Position numbers and translations under genes: made by a program. A DNA stretch of 41,188 bases from a bacterium (GTDB taxonomy: Bacteria; Chloroflexota; Chloroflexia; Chloroflexales; Kallotenuaceae). Shown one piece after another: positions 40,076-41,188 of the stretch. The stretch's first letter is position 1. Every line of letters begins with the position of its first letter. The notes under the pieces are model-generated. The model did not search any database. It was given only the letters and a program-made list of their open reading frames with translations, and was not told the origin of the DNA. The stretch is taken from contig JADDQE010000094.1 in the NCBI GenBank assembly GCA_016781525.1, forward strand, positions 1-41,188, in the 5' to 3' direction.

Positions 40076-40531
40076 ATGGATCAACAAGCACATTCGGTTG
40101 ACCGCGCCGCACTTGCCGATGGAGTTCCAGCTCCAATCGTCAAGTTAAACCGGTGGGTCCTACTAATTGGCATCGCGGCAAGCGTGGTTCTGCAGCAGCC
40201 GCTGGGGATAACGCTACTTTTTCTCCTGCTTTTGCCAGCAGTGCTGTTTGGCCAGCGCTGGAGCCCGATCGCTGCACTCGGCCGCGTGCTCTTCGCGGAT
40301 GCCATCGCGACGGCCGAGCGTGAAGATCGGCGTCTCACGCGCTTCAATAACGGGATTGCGGTGCTCTTGCTTGGAAGTGCCCAGCTAGCGTTTGCTCTTG
40401 GTCTACCTGTTGTAGGCTGGGTAATTGCGCTAATGGTCGCTGGTGCCGCCGCCGTTGCCCTATCAGGTTTCTGCGTGGGCTGCTTTTTATACTACCAGCT
40501 CAAGCTTCAACGGTACCGACTCTTCGGCTAA
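40076..40531 (+). CDS. DUF4395 family membrane protein
   Basis: 151-aa membrane protein. A short cytosolic N-terminus ('PAPIVKLNRWVLLIGIAASV') leads into helix 1, with helix 2 just behind ('LGITLLFLLLLPAVLFG'). A conserved loop 'RWSPIAALGRVLF' follows, and then two further helices ending 'ALSGFCVGCFLYYQLKLQRY', the typical C-x-x-C-containing end of DUF4395. Such proteins are often encoded near thioredoxin-like or rhodanese genes; here the neighbour is the arsenic island, on the other side of a divergent promoter region. Ribosome site GGAAGA. Function unknown; a redox role of the Cys pair is speculation. Confidence 0.85.
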   Translation: MDQQAHSVDRAALADGVPAPIVKLNRWVLLIGIAASVVLQQPLGITLLFLLLLPAVLFGQRWSPIAALGRVLFADAIATAEREDRRLTRFNNGIAVLLLGSAQLAFALGLPVVGWVIALMVAGAAAVALSGFCVGCFLYYQLKLQRYRLFG

Positions 40532-40730
40532 GTGTAGCATTATGTTCAGCCGCGGGGTAATGGCAAGGCCGAGCCCCGCACCACGAAACTGAAGCACTCC
40601 TCGACGCCAAACGCGATAAGCGGCGCGGCAGTCTATGAAATAGGCCGGGTACAAGGTCAGATAAATCCTTGCGCTCCCGATCCTCTTTCAGGCATACAAA
40701 GCATCGTCATGGGCAACATGCAAATGGCGG

Positions 40731-40745
40731 CTAGGAGCCTCCTAG
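40731..40745. repeat. 15-bp palindrome
   Basis: CTAGGAG-C-CTCCTAG is a perfect palindrome in the 288-bp gap 40532-40819. It could be an operator or chance; no promoter is evident next to it. Confidence 0.3.
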
Positions 40746-40819
40746 CACAACGTATCAGGGAGGTTCGAGCCGTCCTTCTATAACCTTGCCCCCGCTCACT
40801 ATTTCGCCGGTAGTGTGGC

Positions 40820-41044
40820 CTAGTGTATGTGCTTGCGTAGCAGGGCCTCAAAGGGCACGACATCTTGTGGCGGAACCGCTGCGCGTGGAATCGCGAGAAA
40901 TGGACCGTTGGCTAGCTGCAGCCCATAGCAGCCGCTCACTTTCTTCCACTTGGCGAAGCTCTCCCAAGCCGCGTGGCGTTGGCTACGGGTCGTAATGGTC
41001 ATCAGCATCTCCTCCCCGGCGTAGCCGCCCTGCACTGAGTGCAC
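40820..41044 (-). pseudogene. YcxB-like C-terminal fragment
   Basis: A 74-codon frame encodes 'TTRSQRHAAWESFAKWKKVS', 'CYGLQLANGPFLAIPRAAVP' and 'FEALLRKHIH', matching the C-terminal domain of YcxB-like membrane proteins. Those proteins have two transmembrane helices before this part; here an in-frame TAA lies seven codons upstream of the first possible start and no helices are present. A GGAGGAG stands before ATG 41002, so a short protein could still be made. Best read as a truncated gene; continuation past the window edge in another frame was not seen. Confidence 0.5.
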
Positions 41045-41188
41045 CGTGCAGCCCCCTCGTTAAGCAGGGTGACCACGCGAAGCGGCTTGGGTGCCTTTCG
41101 GGATCAGAGGCATCACGTTTTGGGCCACCGAAGCAGTTTAGGCCGTCCGAGCGCGACACTTCTGCTGCGGCCCAACATCGAGACGAGT

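Noticed and set aside
40752-40775. tRNA-like T-loop (GGTTCGAGCC)
   Set aside because: The flanking bases do not form a proper five-base stem, and no acceptor stem or anticodon arm can be drawn around it.
1-41188. CRISPR array
   Set aside because: No regularly spaced direct repeats with uniform spacers were found; the repeats present are widely dispersed.

Overview
The window (41,188 bp, roughly 55-58% GC by eye) is bacterial chromosome. The gene set is a CUT1 sugar transporter, several Gfo/Idh/MocA oxidoreductases, a soluble multi-GAF/PAS histidine kinase, a GH172 (DUF2961) enzyme, an alditol oxidase, a free-standing H-NOX protein and a DUF892 ferritin-like protein. It fits a heterotrophic Chloroflexota member best, but that is an inference from gene content. 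No rRNA, tRNA, CRISPR array, transposase or integrase was recognised. Layout: 1-5.1 kb holds a sugar ABC transporter (binding protein cut by the left edge, two permeases) facing two Gfo/Idh/MocA dehydrogenases on the minus strand. 5.3-8.4 kb holds a histidine kinase whose first GAF domain is split by a frameshift. 8.8-12.5 kb holds a heterodimeric ABC exporter with one degenerate ATP site. A VOC-family gene follows, and near-identical inverted-repeat operators lie upstream of both the exporter and the VOC gene. 13.5-20.3 kb holds a DUF2254 membrane protein, GH172, alditol oxidase, H-NOX, DUF892 and an amidohydrolase. 20.5-27.5 kb is accessory DNA: YnfA, an EamA transporter, a small membrane protein coupled to a GNAT acetyltransferase, a DinB-like protein, a metallo-hydrolase and an M42 peptidase. 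These are interspersed with gene remnants and with four or five related, inverted-repeat-bounded elements that resemble integron attC sites. 28.4-33.6 kb holds a two-gene Gfo/TIM-barrel sugar operon, an MFS exporter flanked by copies of a ~50-bp dispersed repeat, and two truncated genes joined tail to tail. 33.8-41 kb holds a MATE-like transporter, a coiled-coil protein with an HPD motif, an arsenic island, a DUF4395 membrane protein and a YcxB-like fragment. The arsenic island consists of arsR, an aquaporin-type channel and arsC on plus, facing a Cys-tailed flavoprotein, a 79-codon ORF and a 25-residue Cys-pair-rich peptide on minus. Its two arms have promoters with the same -35, the same 17-bp spacer carrying ATCGAT at the same place, and nearly the same -10, which implies joint control by ArsR. 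The main candidates for something new are the attC-like cassette region, the Cys-rich micro-gene of the arsenic island, the duplicated operator around the VOC gene, and the H-NOX protein without an adjacent signalling partner.
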